Shown here in pieces: positions 1 to 9,534 of a stretch of 64,000 nucleotides of DNA. The first letter of the stretch is position 1. Each line of letters opens with the position of its first letter. The translations under genes were made by a program, and so were the position numbers. Source of the stretch: Alcaligenes faecalis (lineage in GTDB: Bacteria > Pseudomonadota > Gammaproteobacteria > Burkholderiales > Burkholderiaceae_B); contig NZ_CP168006.1 of NCBI RefSeq assembly GCF_041521385.1, forward strand, positions 4,060,522-4,124,521, given 5' to 3'. The notes beneath the pieces were generated by a model. The model had not been told where the DNA came from. It did no database searches and saw only the letters and a program-made list of their open reading frames with translations.

Positions 1-936
1 TTGTCCTTGGACAATTCATCCAGCGCAATCAGCTCGATAATCGGTGCACCTTGTTGTGCCAGCAGGTACGTGTGCAAAGGCACGTAGTCGTCGGGCACTT
101 CGGAAGGGAAGGTTTCAAAACTCAAGTTGTCCGCACCCACAACCATGGCGCCGCCTTCTTCCACCAGGTAGCGAGCGGCATCCAGGCCCATGCCAGGAGG
201 CGCATTCATGTAGGCTTTGGGATCATTGAAGAGCTTCATGCGGCCCGTGCGGATCAGGACAATATCACCTTCTTTCAGCACCGTTTTTTGACGGGCCAGG
301 GCATCCTTCAAGTCCTGACGCGTGATGCGGTATTGGTCAGGCAGCATGTCTACACCTTTGGCGGCGGCCACATCAATCAAGACACCACGGGCAATCAAGG
401 GCGGGAATTTTTCGATACCCGTGCGGTTCCAGCCACGGTCACCCAGATGCTCATCAGCCTTGAAGCCATTCCAGATCTTTCCATGAATCCCGAAGTGATT
501 CAGGGCATCAATATGTGTTCCCGTATGGCTGTACATGGAAAAGGCCGTGCCCGTATAGCTACGCACCGCGTTCATGTCCTTGCCCACCCCCATCGGATCA
601 TCCACCTCAGTGCCACGGGGGGTGTGCGTCATCCAGAACTGATAGTGCGGGTCACCCGCATCCTGCCAGCTAGGCATGCCCAGGTAGTAATCAGTCGCCA
701 AGTCATAGACTTTGCTGCCATCCAGGCGGGACAAAATGGCCGCCCGGGAAGCAGGGGTGATCAGATTCAGGCGGCCAATTTCATCATCCGGCCCCCAGGG
801 GCTGATGCCTACTTCCTGAGCACCAAGAGACGGGGTGTTGCTCGCTTGGTGGGTGGAATGGGCCAGGGAGACGCTCATGCTGCTTGCGCCAACCAACAAT
901 AAACCGAGCAGACGGTAAGAAAAACGAATCGACATG
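1..936 (-). CDS. Cyclase family protein, 3' end cut by window edge
   Basis: Member of the cyclase/kynurenine formamidase-like hydrolase family (PF04199). Reading leftward from an ATG at 936, the protein begins with a hydrophobic, signal-like segment ending near an Ala-His-Ser stretch, so it is probably exported. The family metal-binding motif HTGTHIDALNH is present in mid-protein, preceded by the usual PWGPDDEIG segment. The frame stays open to base 1, giving at least 312 codons, so the C-terminus is missing. It lies just downstream of the DsbA-like gene on the same strand with a gap of about 50 bases and may be co-transcribed. The substrate cannot be told from sequence; the family hydrolyses amides and related compounds. 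Confidence 0.85.
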
Positions 937-985
937 GGATGTCCTTTTTTGTGAAGCGTAGATAGGAAAGGGGGGAGAGCCGCGT

Positions 986-1663
986 TTACAGCAAGGCGAG
1001 TAAACGGCTTTTGAGCATGTCGGCAGGCTGGGTCTGCAAACGGGCCAACACTTGGCCTGTCTCGCGTGAAGAAACTAATAAAGTAGGGATGGACTGGATC
1101 CCTAGCCGTACGGCTTCGGCACGATCGGCTTGAACCCGCTGATGAGCAACATCGCTATCCATAGCACTCAGAAAGGCCTGACTGTCAAAACCTTGCGCAA
1201 CGGCGATGTTCAATAGCGTGTCCATATCGCCAATATTGCGACTGTCTGTCAGATGCGCACGCTGCACAGCATCGAAGTAATCCCAATGACCTTGCTCACC
1301 AGCCAGCAGACAGGCCGCCTGACACGCCAGGGCGGACAGCATGCCGTGGGGATACTCGAAGTTCTGTGCCCGCATGCCCTCGATATTGATGGACTGGGTA
1401 TCGTCGTGTTGAGCGCAGGCGGCCCAATGCCCCAGGATTTCACGTTTGGCGCGCTCCATAGAGCCGAAAGCCCGCAGCATTTGCTCACGGCTGTCTTGCA
1501 GCACAAAGGTATGGTGGCGGACCTGGATACCCAGGTCGGTAGCCACTTGCCGCAGACGTGGCGACATGACATAACACCATCCACAGACAGCATCATGGAA
1601 GAAATCAATAACTAAAGGGGAAACCAGCGGCTGAGTCGTGCCAGGGTGGGTTTGTTCGTGCAT
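986..1663 (-). CDS. DsbA/FrnE-type thioredoxin-fold oxidoreductase
   Basis: A 225-residue protein of the DsbA-like (FrnE/HCCA-isomerase) thioredoxin superfamily. A CGWC active-site motif lies near residue 27 in the context DAVCGWCY, followed by the helical insertion typical of the family. The cis-Pro loop appears as the SIPTLLVSS segment near the C-terminus. No signal peptide is visible, so a cytoplasmic FrnE-like role is likelier than periplasmic disulfide formation. It sits between a LysR regulator gene (103-base gap) and the cyclase-like gene, all on the minus strand, and may be regulated by that LysR protein. The substrate is unknown. Confidence 0.8.
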   Translation of the reverse strand: MHEQTHPGTTQPLVSPLVIDFFHDAVCGWCYVMSPRLRQVATDLGIQVRHHTFVLQDSREQMLRAFGSMERAKREILGHWAACAQHDDTQSINIEGMRAQNFEYPHGMLSALACQAACLLAGEQGHWDYFDAVQRAHLTDSRNIGDMDTLLNIAVAQGFDSQAFLSAMDSDVAHQRVQADRAEAVRLGIQSIPTLLVSSRETGQVLARLQTQPADMLKSRLLALL

Positions 1664-1766
1664 TGTGATGTCCTTGTAAGATGGTCATCACAATAGCGTT
1701 CCCCGGAGCGGAGAATAAGCACGTGGCGGTGCAGACTGTTTTTACTCCGGGTTCAGAAAGACCTGT

Positions 1767-2699
1767 TTACCGGGCTTTGGACATGGCATTGGGCAGTTGG
1801 GCGGCCAGATAATCCACGAAGGCTTTAACCTTGGGTTGCAGGTGTCGGTTGGTTGGATACACGGCATAAATATGCCGTGGCTCATTCACGAACTCGGGCA
1901 AAACGCGTTGCAACTGCCCGTTGGCAATGGCCGGATCAGCCAAAAAGGAAGGCAGAGCACCAATCCCCAAACCGGCAATCAGAAAGTCGCGCAGCATCAG
2001 GCTGTTATTCACCTGACTATGTTCGCCTGAAAACAGCAAGGCCGTGCTGCCAGGAGCCGGCGTGTTAGGGACACTATCAATATCACTATCAAAAACAATG
2101 CCTTGAGTATGCGCCAGGCTGTAGCTGATCATTTTGTGATGACGTAAATCCTGCAACGTCTGAGGCTGACCATGTTGCTTCAGGTAGGCAGGAGCCGCGC
2201 AGAGTTGTTGCTCGATGGTGGCCAGACGACGGGCAATCAAGGTGGAATCATCCAGGCTGGTACGTAAACGCACCGACACATCAAAACCATGAGCCACGGC
2301 ATCCACAATCCGGTCTTCCATCACCAACTCCAGCTTCAGGTCCGGATACATGCGTAGAAACTCCGTCATCAAGGGCGACAAGACACTAAGCGCAAAGGAC
2401 AAGGGGGCATTCACGCGCAAGGTACCCGCTACGCGTTGGGATTGCTGTTTGACCGAGCGTTCCAAGGCGTCCAGCTCATCCAGTATCCGACAGCATTCGG
2501 CATAGTAGCTACGGCCGGTTTCTGTCAGACTCATGCTGCGCGTGGTGCGCTGGATCAAGACCGTGTCCAGATGCGCTTCCAGGCTGCGCAATTGCTTGCT
2601 CAAGCCGGCTGCCGATATCCCCAGATCCTCGGCGGCCTTGGCCAACCCACCCAACTCCACAATGCGCCGGAAGGTGCGCATGACATTAAACGTGTCCAT
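1767..2699 (-). CDS. LysR family transcriptional regulator
   Basis: A protein of about 310 residues with an N-terminal winged helix-turn-helix (MDTFNVMRTF start, GGLAKAAEDLG, SAAGLSKQLRSLEAHL) and a C-terminal LysR substrate-binding domain. I prefer the ATG at 2699, because the family normally begins a few residues before the helix-turn-helix; an alternative start lies at 2720. The C-terminal domain resembles the AaeR/DmlR-type subfamily by general pattern only. It is followed on the same strand by the DsbA-like and cyclase-like genes, which are candidate targets. The effector is unknown. Confidence 0.88.
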   Translation of the reverse strand: MDTFNVMRTFRRIVELGGLAKAAEDLGISAAGLSKQLRSLEAHLDTVLIQRTTRSMSLTETGRSYYAECCRILDELDALERSVKQQSQRVAGTLRVNAPLSFALSVLSPLMTEFLRMYPDLKLELVMEDRIVDAVAHGFDVSVRLRTSLDDSTLIARRLATIEQQLCAAPAYLKQHGQPQTLQDLRHHKMISYSLAHTQGIVFDSDIDSVPNTPAPGSTALLFSGEHSQVNNSLMLRDFLIAGLGIGALPSFLADPAIANGQLQRVLPEFVNEPRHIYAVYPTNRHLQPKVKAFVDYLAAQLPNAMSKAR

Positions 2700-2846
2700 A
2701 AGGGATAGGTGCTCCAACAATCATCTATAGCAAGGTTTGGGTGGGACGTGCTCCTTGGAACAGGTGCTCCGCCACGTCAGGAATCGTATCCTATCGCATT
2801 GCTGCTGGCGCTTACCATCTGACTTTCTTGTCTCGAAGCGAATGCC

Positions 2847-4046
2847 TTACTTCCAACCCAGGCTATGGGATTGCTCCAGCGCCTGGTGACGTTGATCATC
2901 ATCGGTATGCAGGTAAATATTGGTCGTAGCGATGGACTCATGGCCCAGGGTGTCACGGATGATACGTAAATCCACGCCTTGATCAGCCAGGTGTGAACCT
3001 GCCGAGTGGCGCAGCCAGTGTGCCGAGGCCTGCTCCAGAATACGAGCCTGGGGCTCCTGATCAGGATGCAAGCTCCGTAAACGATCCGCACTACCTTGAA
3101 AAACCTGTTTGACCAGCACATGCGCCATGGCCCGCGTCAGATGCTTGTCGCCGGCGCCGGCGGACATCAATAAAGGATAGGGCTCCAAAGCCTGGGGGAA
3201 ACCTTCCAGGCCATACGCCTGCCGATAGCGCATCAATTCGTCAAACAGCTCTTGCGTTAAAGGCACACGACGCCATTTGTCGCCCTTACCGTGGATATGC
3301 AGCCACCATTGGGCTGTCGCTCCCGTATCAGCACGTTCCTGAACATCGGCCATACGCGCCTGAACCAGTTCGGAAATGCGTAGGGCACCGCCATAAAGAA
3401 TAGAAAAGAGCCAGCGCACCCGGGCTTTGTAACGCAACTCGCTCTGTGTATCTTCAGGAAGGGCCTGGATGTATTCTTGCACCCAACGCCATTGCAGTCG
3501 GCTCAAATACCGTTGCTGAGGAGCGGTAGCTTTCTTTTGACGACGGCCCTGATGAGACAAGGCCAAAGGATTGCCCGCCAAATACCCCGCCTGTACCAGC
3601 CAGCTAAATAAAGAGTTCAGAATCAATAAAGCCTGATTCCGGCTGCTTTCAGACAAAGGCCCCGCAAATGGCCGCCACGCCGCATGGTGACGGGCAGGGC
3701 GAGAGCCCCCTTGCACCACCCAGCGATGCACTGGTTGGGGATCAGCCAAAAACAAACGATAGGCCAGGATATCCTCCAGGCTAAGCGAGGACAGATCCTT
3801 GCGACGCTCCAATACCGCCCACAGCAAAAGGCGCTCCGCCTCCTTGCGGTAGTTCGCGTAAGTGCGCGGGCTATCTATATAGCGTGCCAACCAGGCCCGC
3901 AGCGCCTCTATATCTGTTTGCGCCTCAATCTGCGCCCGCCCACCCAGAGAACGGTTTGCTCCTTGCCGCCCATCAAAACGGGCCAGTAATTGAGCAATAT
4001 CGTCCGATCCCAAATCGGTTGAGGGCGAAGTATTGGCTATTTCCAT
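2847..4046 (-). CDS. Tyrosine recombinase / site-specific integrase
   Basis: A 399-residue phage-integrase-family protein. An N-terminal SAM-like core-binding domain (about residues 40-170) precedes the catalytic domain. Catalytic residues are visible: Arg in GGALRISEL, HWLRH (His and Arg), the His of LGHES, and the nucleophilic Tyr in TTNIYLH near the C-terminus. It is divergent from the KfrA-like gene, with a strong palindrome between them. The pair may be an old mobile remnant or a domesticated chromosome-borne recombinase. It lies 7 kb outside the apparent ICE boundary, so I do not assign it to that element. Confidence 0.85.
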   Translation of the reverse strand: MEIANTSPSTDLGSDDIAQLLARFDGRQGANRSLGGRAQIEAQTDIEALRAWLARYIDSPRTYANYRKEAERLLLWAVLERRKDLSSLSLEDILAYRLFLADPQPVHRWVVQGGSRPARHHAAWRPFAGPLSESSRNQALLILNSLFSWLVQAGYLAGNPLALSHQGRRQKKATAPQQRYLSRLQWRWVQEYIQALPEDTQSELRYKARVRWLFSILYGGALRISELVQARMADVQERADTGATAQWWLHIHGKGDKWRRVPLTQELFDELMRYRQAYGLEGFPQALEPYPLLMSAGAGDKHLTRAMAHVLVKQVFQGSADRLRSLHPDQEPQARILEQASAHWLRHSAGSHLADQGVDLRIIRDTLGHESIATTNIYLHTDDDQRHQALEQSHSLGWK

Positions 4047-4133
4047 GAATAAGCAGAAAAACGGAGGCGTTAAAAGAGCAGGGAAGGGCTTTCAGACCCG
4101 TGCCTGTGCCATCTGAGCTATTTAAAGCTAGAT

Positions 4134-4161
4134 ATTTGACATTATAGAGATAATGTCAAAT
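4134..4161. promoter_or_regulatory. Perfect palindrome between integrase and KfrA-like genes (operator candidate)
   Basis: Two perfect 12-base arms, ATTTGACATTAT and ATAATGTCAAAT, flank a 4-base centre AGAG. It lies 88 bases before the integrase start and 75 bases before the KfrA-like start, in an AT-rich stretch. The left arm contains TTGACA, a consensus -35 hexamer, so binding here would block a promoter. KfrA-family proteins are known to bind operators in their own promoters, so autoregulation is the natural inference. Confidence 0.6.
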
Positions 4162-4235
4162 TATAGAATTCGATTTGTTGATAATTTTATATATTACATT
4201 GTATTATTAATTAAATTATTCACTGAGGTGGAAAA

Positions 4236-5303
4236 ATGGAGCAAAACCAGCCAAACGAGAGCCAAATCCTGGCCGATGTTGCCCAATTGCGGGATCGCTT
4301 CAGCCATACGCAGACCTTGTACAAAGAAGTGGCTGCACTCCTGTTTTTTCGCTACAGCGTCACGCCTACAGCCAATAAGCTGTACCAATTGGTGCGCAAG
4401 GGCAGCATGAGCGCACCGGCTCAGGCGTTGCAGACGTTCTGGGAAGATTTGCGAGATAAAAGCCGGGTTCGGCTGGACGTGGCCGATATGCCTGAAGAGC
4501 TGCAAACCCTGACAGGGGATTTGCTGGGCCGTATCTGGCAAGAAGCCATGGGACACTCGAAACAGCAAATGCGGCATTACCAGACCCAAGCAGATGAGCG
4601 CGTCACACAGGCTCAGGCCCAAACCCGGCAAGCCCAACAGGCGCTGGAAGTAGAGCAGGGGGCCTTGAAAAACGCCCAAGCCACTATAGAAAAGCTGAAA
4701 GAAGCACTGCAGACAGCCGGTCAGGAGCAAGCAGCTTTAAAACAAGACTTGCTGCACGCCAAACAACGCCAAAACGAGCTGGAAACCGAAAAGCAGCTAA
4801 TTCAGCAAGAACTACGCCGCCAAGGTGAGCAATTCACCCAGGATCTGGAGCGGCTGCACAAAGCCATTGAGCTGACCGAGGAGCGCGCCCAGGCTAACGA
4901 GCGCCGTGCCTTACTGGAAATCGACAAGGAACGCTCCGTTCAAACGCGATTGCGCCAGCACATGGAGGAAGCCGAGCAAGCGCACAAAGCGCAGCATCAG
5001 GCGCACGAACAAGAGCTAAACAAGCAACAAGATCACATGCAGAAACTGCGCCAAGAACTAGGACAAGAGCAGGGCGAGCGTCGTGCCATGCAGGCGGCTC
5101 TGGATATTAGCCATCGTTTGGCCAAAGAAATGCAGGGGCAATTGCAAATGCTGCGTACTCGGGCTGCCTTGTTGGAGCGGGAAAATGAAGAGGCGCGCAA
5201 GCAAGCCCAATTGCTCAGCCAGGAACTGGAGCAAGCCCAGACTCAGCCCGTTCGGGCTGTACGTTTGAAGCGGCGCTTGATCAAAAGCGACCCTGAACAA
5301 TAA
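4236..5303 (+). CDS. KfrA-like coiled-coil DNA-binding protein
   Basis: A 355-residue protein. The N-terminal 110 residues match the KfrA_N DNA-binding domain pattern (LADVAQLRDRF, TANKLYQLVRKGSM, ALQTFWEDLRDKSRVRLD). From about residue 125 to 340 it is almost entirely a Gln/Glu/Ala-rich coiled coil. KfrA proteins on plasmids are autorepressors that form filaments and help partitioning. Here the gene is divergent from a tyrosine recombinase and follows a 12-bp-arm palindrome. The C-terminal tail is basic (VRLKRRLIK). A good ribosome binding site, GAGGTGG, precedes the ATG. Confidence 0.8.
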   Translation: MEQNQPNESQILADVAQLRDRFSHTQTLYKEVAALLFFRYSVTPTANKLYQLVRKGSMSAPAQALQTFWEDLRDKSRVRLDVADMPEELQTLTGDLLGRIWQEAMGHSKQQMRHYQTQADERVTQAQAQTRQAQQALEVEQGALKNAQATIEKLKEALQTAGQEQAALKQDLLHAKQRQNELETEKQLIQQELRRQGEQFTQDLERLHKAIELTEERAQANERRALLEIDKERSVQTRLRQHMEEAEQAHKAQHQAHEQELNKQQDHMQKLRQELGQEQGERRAMQAALDISHRLAKEMQGQLQMLRTRAALLERENEEARKQAQLLSQELEQAQTQPVRAVRLKRRLIKSDPEQ

Positions 5304-5514
5304 AGCCTGTTCAACACGCTAGGCCAAGCAGTACCAAGGCAGGCTGGGTGCGCTTTCAATCGCCTAAAGGGGTGTCAGCAGATTTAGCGGGATTTCAATC
5401 CAAAACAAGACAAAGCCCAGCCTCTACCTTGAATGAACGACCAGCCGAACCGAAGGCAAGCACAATTCATCACCTTCCTCGTGCTTTGAGTCTCCTCCTG
5501 CTTCGCTAGCCATC

Positions 5515-5943
5515 ATGAATGGACTGCTGCGTGTAACGGTCTGTTTTAACGCAAACGACAAACAGAAGCCGCGTGCTAAGCTTCTGCCCATGCTGTGCAC
5601 ACCCATTTCATCTCGCAAAACCATAGGCTGGCTTTTAGTAGTCAGCCTTATTGTTTTGTTTGCCTGCATGGGGCTGGGTACCAGCATTGCCGCACACGCA
5701 ACGACTCAGAGCAGCACTCACAGCACGGTTCAGGTGCAATATGCCGCGTCAGGACAATCTCACCATGGCGCTGCCACGCATTGCAATACTCCACAAAAAG
5801 GTGGCTGCTGCGCTTGTCTGGCGACACTCCTTCCCGTGCCTGAAGAGTTCGCCTTGCAGCCCGCTTTCCCTCCCATTCCTTTACACCAAGACTACCTTTC
5901 CCGGCTGATTGGCCCCGCTCAACCCCCTCCGCGTTGGTCCTGA
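5515..5943 (+). CDS. Small Cys/His-rich membrane-anchored protein, copper-linked
   Basis: Up to 142 residues. One hydrophobic segment (about residues 38-60, IGWLLVVSLIVLFACMGLG) is followed by a short periplasmic-type tail rich in His and Cys (SHHGAATHC, GGCCAC) and ending PPPRWS. It resembles DUF2946/CopL-like proteins found next to copper-resistance genes, but this is a pattern judgement. The next gene, 94 bases downstream on the same strand, is a multicopper oxidase, which supports a role in copper handling. The start is uncertain; ATG at 5590 would give a shorter, more typical N-terminus and neither start has a clear Shine-Dalgarno. Confidence 0.6.
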   Translation: MNGLLRVTVCFNANDKQKPRAKLLPMLCTPISSRKTIGWLLVVSLIVLFACMGLGTSIAAHATTQSSTHSTVQVQYAASGQSHHGAATHCNTPQKGGCCACLATLLPVPEEFALQPAFPPIPLHQDYLSRLIGPAQPPPRWS

Positions 5944-6037
5944 TCATCTTGTTTTAACTGCCGCCCCAAGCTTCCAAAGCCTGTGCTGACTGAGTATGGG
6001 CGGCGCATGTGTATTGATGATCCATAGGAATAAATCC

Positions 6038-7594
6038 ATGAAACGACGCGACTTTTTCAAACTGACCTTAGGTGCCAGCCTTTTGAGCAGCTTGCCACTG
6101 AGGGGCTGGGCGCAAGGAATGGTGGGCCACCACGGCCCCATGTCGGAAACTATGTCCGGCCGCGGCATGCTGGCTCAGCAAACCTTGATGCCCACCGAAA
6201 AAATGCCGGCAGGTCAGACTCTGCAATCTTTACCTGTACTGAAAAACAGTAGTCAGAATAAAGGGCTATTTCAGGCCAAAATTACCGCAGCCGCCCATCA
6301 ACGGGTGCTGGCAGATGGCAAAACCACCGAGCTTTGGCTCTACAACGGCCAAGCTCCCGGCCCCTTGATTGAGCTCTACGAAGGCGACCAAGTAGAAATC
6401 GAGTTTGAAAACCAGTTGAATCAGGCCACCACAATTCACTGGCACGGCTTGCCCGTACCTTCTGATCAGGACGGCAATCCGCAAGATGCCGTTTTGCCGG
6501 GACAAAGCCGCTACTACCGCTTTACCTTGCCCGAAGGCTGTGCGGGCACCTACTGGTATCACCCACACCCCCATGGCCAAAGCGGTGAGCAAGTTGCGCA
6601 CGGACTGGGCGGGACGATTATTGTTCGCTCTCCCAAAGATCCATTGAAGGACTACGCGGAACAACATTGGGCGATCAGCGACTTGCGGCTGGACATCAAA
6701 GGCCATATCCCAGCCAATACAGGCCCCGACTGGATGAATGGCCGGGAAGGGCAGTTCGTACTACTGAATGGTCAACGTCAGCCCCTTGTCCAAACCAGCA
6801 CTGCAGAACGCATCCGTATCTGGAACTCCTGTTCTGCCCGCTATTTGAAGCTGCATATCCCCGGTGCCCGCCTGATTCAAGTTGGCACGGATGGGGGACT
6901 GCTGGAGCAACCTTTAGCTGCTGTCGACTCTGTTTTGTTGGCACCGGCCGAACGGGTGGAGTTCTTTATCCAGACGGCAAAAAACCTGGACAGCAGCTTG
7001 CAGGCGCTGTACTACGATAGGCAAAAAATGATGGTGCAGGAAAATCCCGAGACCTTGATATTGGCAACACTCAAAATCCGCCACGAGAAAATCGAGCTAC
7101 CCGAGCAATTACGCGTAATGCCGGCTATTCCTGCAGCCTCCAGCACCACAAAAGTCATATTTAGCGAAGTCATGCCCATGAGCCATGACATGCAGTCTGG
7201 GCACGGTTCTGGCATGACAGGAATGGACAGCGACATGATGCCCAGGATGGCAGCCATGCGCTCCATGTTCCGCATTAACAACCAGGTCTACGACATGAAC
7301 CGCATAGACCTGCGCTGCCCGACTGGTGAGTGGCAGTACTGGGATATCATCAACGACTCCCATATGGACCATCCTTTCCACCTGCACGGAACGCAGTTTC
7401 AGGTGCTGGCACGTCAAACCGGCAACAGATCCGTCCCGGAGCCATTCCGGGCCTGGCGAGATACCGTCAATCTGCGCCCCAACGAGACCGTGCGCCTTGC
7501 ATTCCGCCAGGACTTGCCAGGCCTGCGCATGTTTCATTGCCACATTCTGGAGCATGAGGACTTGGGCATGATGGCGCAGTTAATGGTGGAATAA
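6038..7594 (+). CDS. Multicopper oxidase with Tat signal (CueO/CopA-like)
   Basis: About 518 residues from the ATG at 6038, which follows AGGAATAA. The N-terminus MKRRDFFKLTLGASLL is a twin-arginine signal, so the enzyme folds in the cytoplasm and acts in the periplasm. All four copper-ligand motifs are present: HWHG, YHPHPHG, HPFHLHG and the C-terminal FHCHILEHEDLGMM. A Met/His-rich insert before the last domain (many Met residues around 385-410) resembles the copper-binding segment of CueO. The likely role is oxidation of Cu(I) in copper tolerance. It follows the Cys/His-rich small gene, probably in one operon. CopA-type copper resistance protein is the main alternative name. Confidence 0.88.
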   Translation: MKRRDFFKLTLGASLLSSLPLRGWAQGMVGHHGPMSETMSGRGMLAQQTLMPTEKMPAGQTLQSLPVLKNSSQNKGLFQAKITAAAHQRVLADGKTTELWLYNGQAPGPLIELYEGDQVEIEFENQLNQATTIHWHGLPVPSDQDGNPQDAVLPGQSRYYRFTLPEGCAGTYWYHPHPHGQSGEQVAHGLGGTIIVRSPKDPLKDYAEQHWAISDLRLDIKGHIPANTGPDWMNGREGQFVLLNGQRQPLVQTSTAERIRIWNSCSARYLKLHIPGARLIQVGTDGGLLEQPLAAVDSVLLAPAERVEFFIQTAKNLDSSLQALYYDRQKMMVQENPETLILATLKIRHEKIELPEQLRVMPAIPAASSTTKVIFSEVMPMSHDMQSGHGSGMTGMDSDMMPRMAAMRSMFRINNQVYDMNRIDLRCPTGEWQYWDIINDSHMDHPFHLHGTQFQVLARQTGNRSVPEPFRAWRDTVNLRPNETVRLAFRQDLPGLRMFHCHILEHEDLGMMAQLMVE

Positions 7595-7629
7595 GGATTG
7601 TTTGCTTTTTAAGCTGAAATCTTGAAAAC

Positions 7630-7680
7630 GTCCGCCCCGCAGGCCGGTATGCCAGCAGGGCGGACAAAGCAGTCCTGCTT
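7630..7680 (+). promoter_or_regulatory. Inverted repeats upstream of purT
   Basis: An 8-base inverted repeat, GTCCGCCC (7630-7637) and GGGCGGAC (7658-7665), is followed at once by a second short hairpin, AGCA/TGCT, and then an A-run. It lies between the oxidase stop and the purT start. It could be the oxidase terminator or a purT leader structure. No canonical PurR box was found. Confidence 0.35.
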
Positions 7681-7750
7681 GAAAAAAACCCGGCGTCGCC
7701 TGCATTACAATACCGCTTTTAAATTTCTCATTTTCAGCGGAGCACGCGCC

Positions 7751-8953
7751 ATGAGCCTGTTGGGCACCCCTTTATCGTCGTCGTCGGACAAAATCATGCT
7801 CTTGGGCTCGGGAGAGCTGGGCAAGGAAGTGCTGATTGCGCTGCAACGCCTGGGGGTAGAAACCATCGCGGTAGACCGCTACGAGAACGCACCCGGTCAG
7901 CAAGTCGCCCATCATTCGCGCACCGTCACCATGAGCGACGCCGAGCAACTGCGCGCCCTGATCGAACAGGAAAAGCCCACCTTGGTCGTGCCCGAGATTG
8001 AAGCTATCGCCACTGACGTGCTGGAAGAGCTGGAAGCCCAAGGCAAGGTGCGTGTCATTCCCACTGCCCGTGCCGCTCGCCTGACCATGGACCGCGAAGG
8101 CATTCGCCGCCTGGCCGCTGAAACCCTGGGCGTTCCCACCAGCCCCTACCAATTCTGCGAATCGCTGGAAGAACTGCAAGCCGCTATCGACGACAAGATC
8201 GGCTACCCCTGCGTGGTTAAACCCTTGATGAGCAGCTCGGGCAAAGGCCAAAGCAAAATCAGCGGGCCTGATGACGTCGCCAAAGCCTGGGACTACGCCA
8301 TGGCCGGCGGCCGTGTCAGCCAATGCCGCGTCATTGTGGAAGGCTTTATCGACTTCGACTACGAAATCACCTTGTTGACCGTCCGTGCCGTCGGCGCAGA
8401 CGGCCAGATCGAAACCCAGTTCTGCGATCCTATCGGCCACAAACAGGTGGATGGTGACTACGTAGAAAGCTGGCAGCCCCAGCCCATGAGTCCCGCGGCT
8501 CTGCAAAGCGCCCGCGATATCGCCCAAGCCGTTACCCAGAACCTGGGCGGCCAAGGCTTGTTTGGTGTAGAGCTGTTTGTGAAAGGCGATCAGGTCTGGT
8601 TCAGCGAAGTCAGCCCCCGTCCACACGACACCGGCATGGTCACCATGGCTACCCAATGGCAATCCGAATTTGAGCTGCACGCCCGCGCCATTCTGGGTCT
8701 GCCTGTCAATACCGCCTTGCGCATGCCCGGCGCCAGCGCCGTGATTTACGGTGGCGTAGACGCACAAGACGTGGACTTCCTGAATGTGGCCGAAGCCCTG
8801 CGCATCCCGCAAACCGATATCCGTCTCTTCGGCAAACCCGAGAGCTTTGAAAAACGCCGCATGGGTGTTGCCCTGGCAGCAGACACTGACTTGGAAACGG
8901 CCCGTGCCAACGCCCGCCAAGCCGCTGCCACTGTAAAAGTTCAAGCTCGCTAA
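7751..8953 (+). CDS. purT: Formate-dependent phosphoribosylglycinamide formyltransferase
   Basis: A 400-residue ATP-grasp enzyme matching PurT. It uses formate and ATP to formylate GAR in purine biosynthesis in the cytoplasm. The N-terminal [10 protein letters not shown] nucleotide-fold segment, the central ATP-grasp motifs ([16 protein letters not shown]) and the C-terminal [15 protein letters not shown] metal-site segment are clear. Start at the ATG at 7751 (MSLLGTPLS) gives the family's usual length; the frame is open further upstream but that extension is not PurT-like. A small membrane-protein gene follows 18 bases later. Long open frames on the opposite strand are shadows caused by codon bias. 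Confidence 0.97.
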   Translation: MSLLGTPLSSSSDKIMLLGSGELGKEVLIALQRLGVETIAVDRYENAPGQQVAHHSRTVTMSDAEQLRALIEQEKPTLVVPEIEAIATDVLEELEAQGKVRVIPTARAARLTMDREGIRRLAAETLGVPTSPYQFCESLEELQAAIDDKIGYPCVVKPLMSSSGKGQSKISGPDDVAKAWDYAMAGGRVSQCRVIVEGFIDFDYEITLLTVRAVGADGQIETQFCDPIGHKQVDGDYVESWQPQPMSPAALQSARDIAQAVTQNLGGQGLFGVELFVKGDQVWFSEVSPRPHDTGMVTMATQWQSEFELHARAILGLPVNTALRMPGASAVIYGGVDAQDVDFLNVAEALRIPQTDIRLFGKPESFEKRRMGVALAADTDLETARANARQAAATVKVQAR

Positions 8954-8971
8954 AACTAGGCGTTTTCCACC

Positions 8972-9430
8972 ATGCCCATCATCCTCTTCCTGCTGTTCAT
9001 AGGGATTATTGTGGCGCTTGTGTATGGTGGAATGCAGCTCTTTAACCTGGTCAGCGCCAGTGCCGGAATCCTCGCCGCGATCTTGAGCCTGTTGATAGCG
9101 GCGGCCATCCTGGTGGCGCCCTTTATCGTCTGGCGACGCCGTTATCTGGCCATCCACGGCAAAGAACAACAAGGCCAGCGCATTCTGGAGCTGGCGTTAC
9201 CCGAGGGCACGATACGCCTGGATGCCTTGCAAAAGCGTGGACAAATTCAAACCGGGCAGGGGACGCGTGGGTTTATTTTTGCGGATATAGAAGCCGTAGA
9301 ACCACAGGGCAGGGGACTGACACTTAGGTTGCGTAACCCGGCGCAAAGCTGGGACATTCAGCCTGCCCATGCTGCAAAAGCCAAGCGTTGGCACAAGATA
9401 CTTAGTCTGGCAGCGCGGCAGGATTTATAA
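8972..9430 (+). CDS. Small inner-membrane protein of unknown function
   Basis: A 152-residue protein not recognised as a named family. Two hydrophobic helices occupy about residues 2-55 (LFLLFIGIIVALVYG, then ILAAILSLLIAAAILVAPFIV), followed by a basic WRRRY stretch. The rest is a soluble domain of about 90 residues with beta-strand character. It starts 18 bases after purT and is probably co-transcribed with it. Nothing in the sequence links it to purine synthesis. Confidence 0.65.
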   Translation: MPIILFLLFIGIIVALVYGGMQLFNLVSASAGILAAILSLLIAAAILVAPFIVWRRRYLAIHGKEQQGQRILELALPEGTIRLDALQKRGQIQTGQGTRGFIFADIEAVEPQGRGLTLRLRNPAQSWDIQPAHAAKAKRWHKILSLAARQDL

Positions 9431-9534
9431 GGCTCCTTGTCTCTACAAACAAACAATACGTTCAACAGAAGTCAAGCCGTCGCTGTCTTATACAGTACGC
9501 AGCAAAGCCTTGCCGGTAAAAACCACTTGCAGCC

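Noticed and set aside
51..902. A 283-codon open frame opposite the cyclase gene
   Set aside because: The minus strand carries the HTGTHIDALNH motif; the plus frame has no family features.
7772..9172. A 466-codon open frame opposite purT and the next gene
   Set aside because: It is antisense to a clear PurT, has Gly/Ala/Asp-rich composition typical of a GC-codon shadow, and no recognisable domain.
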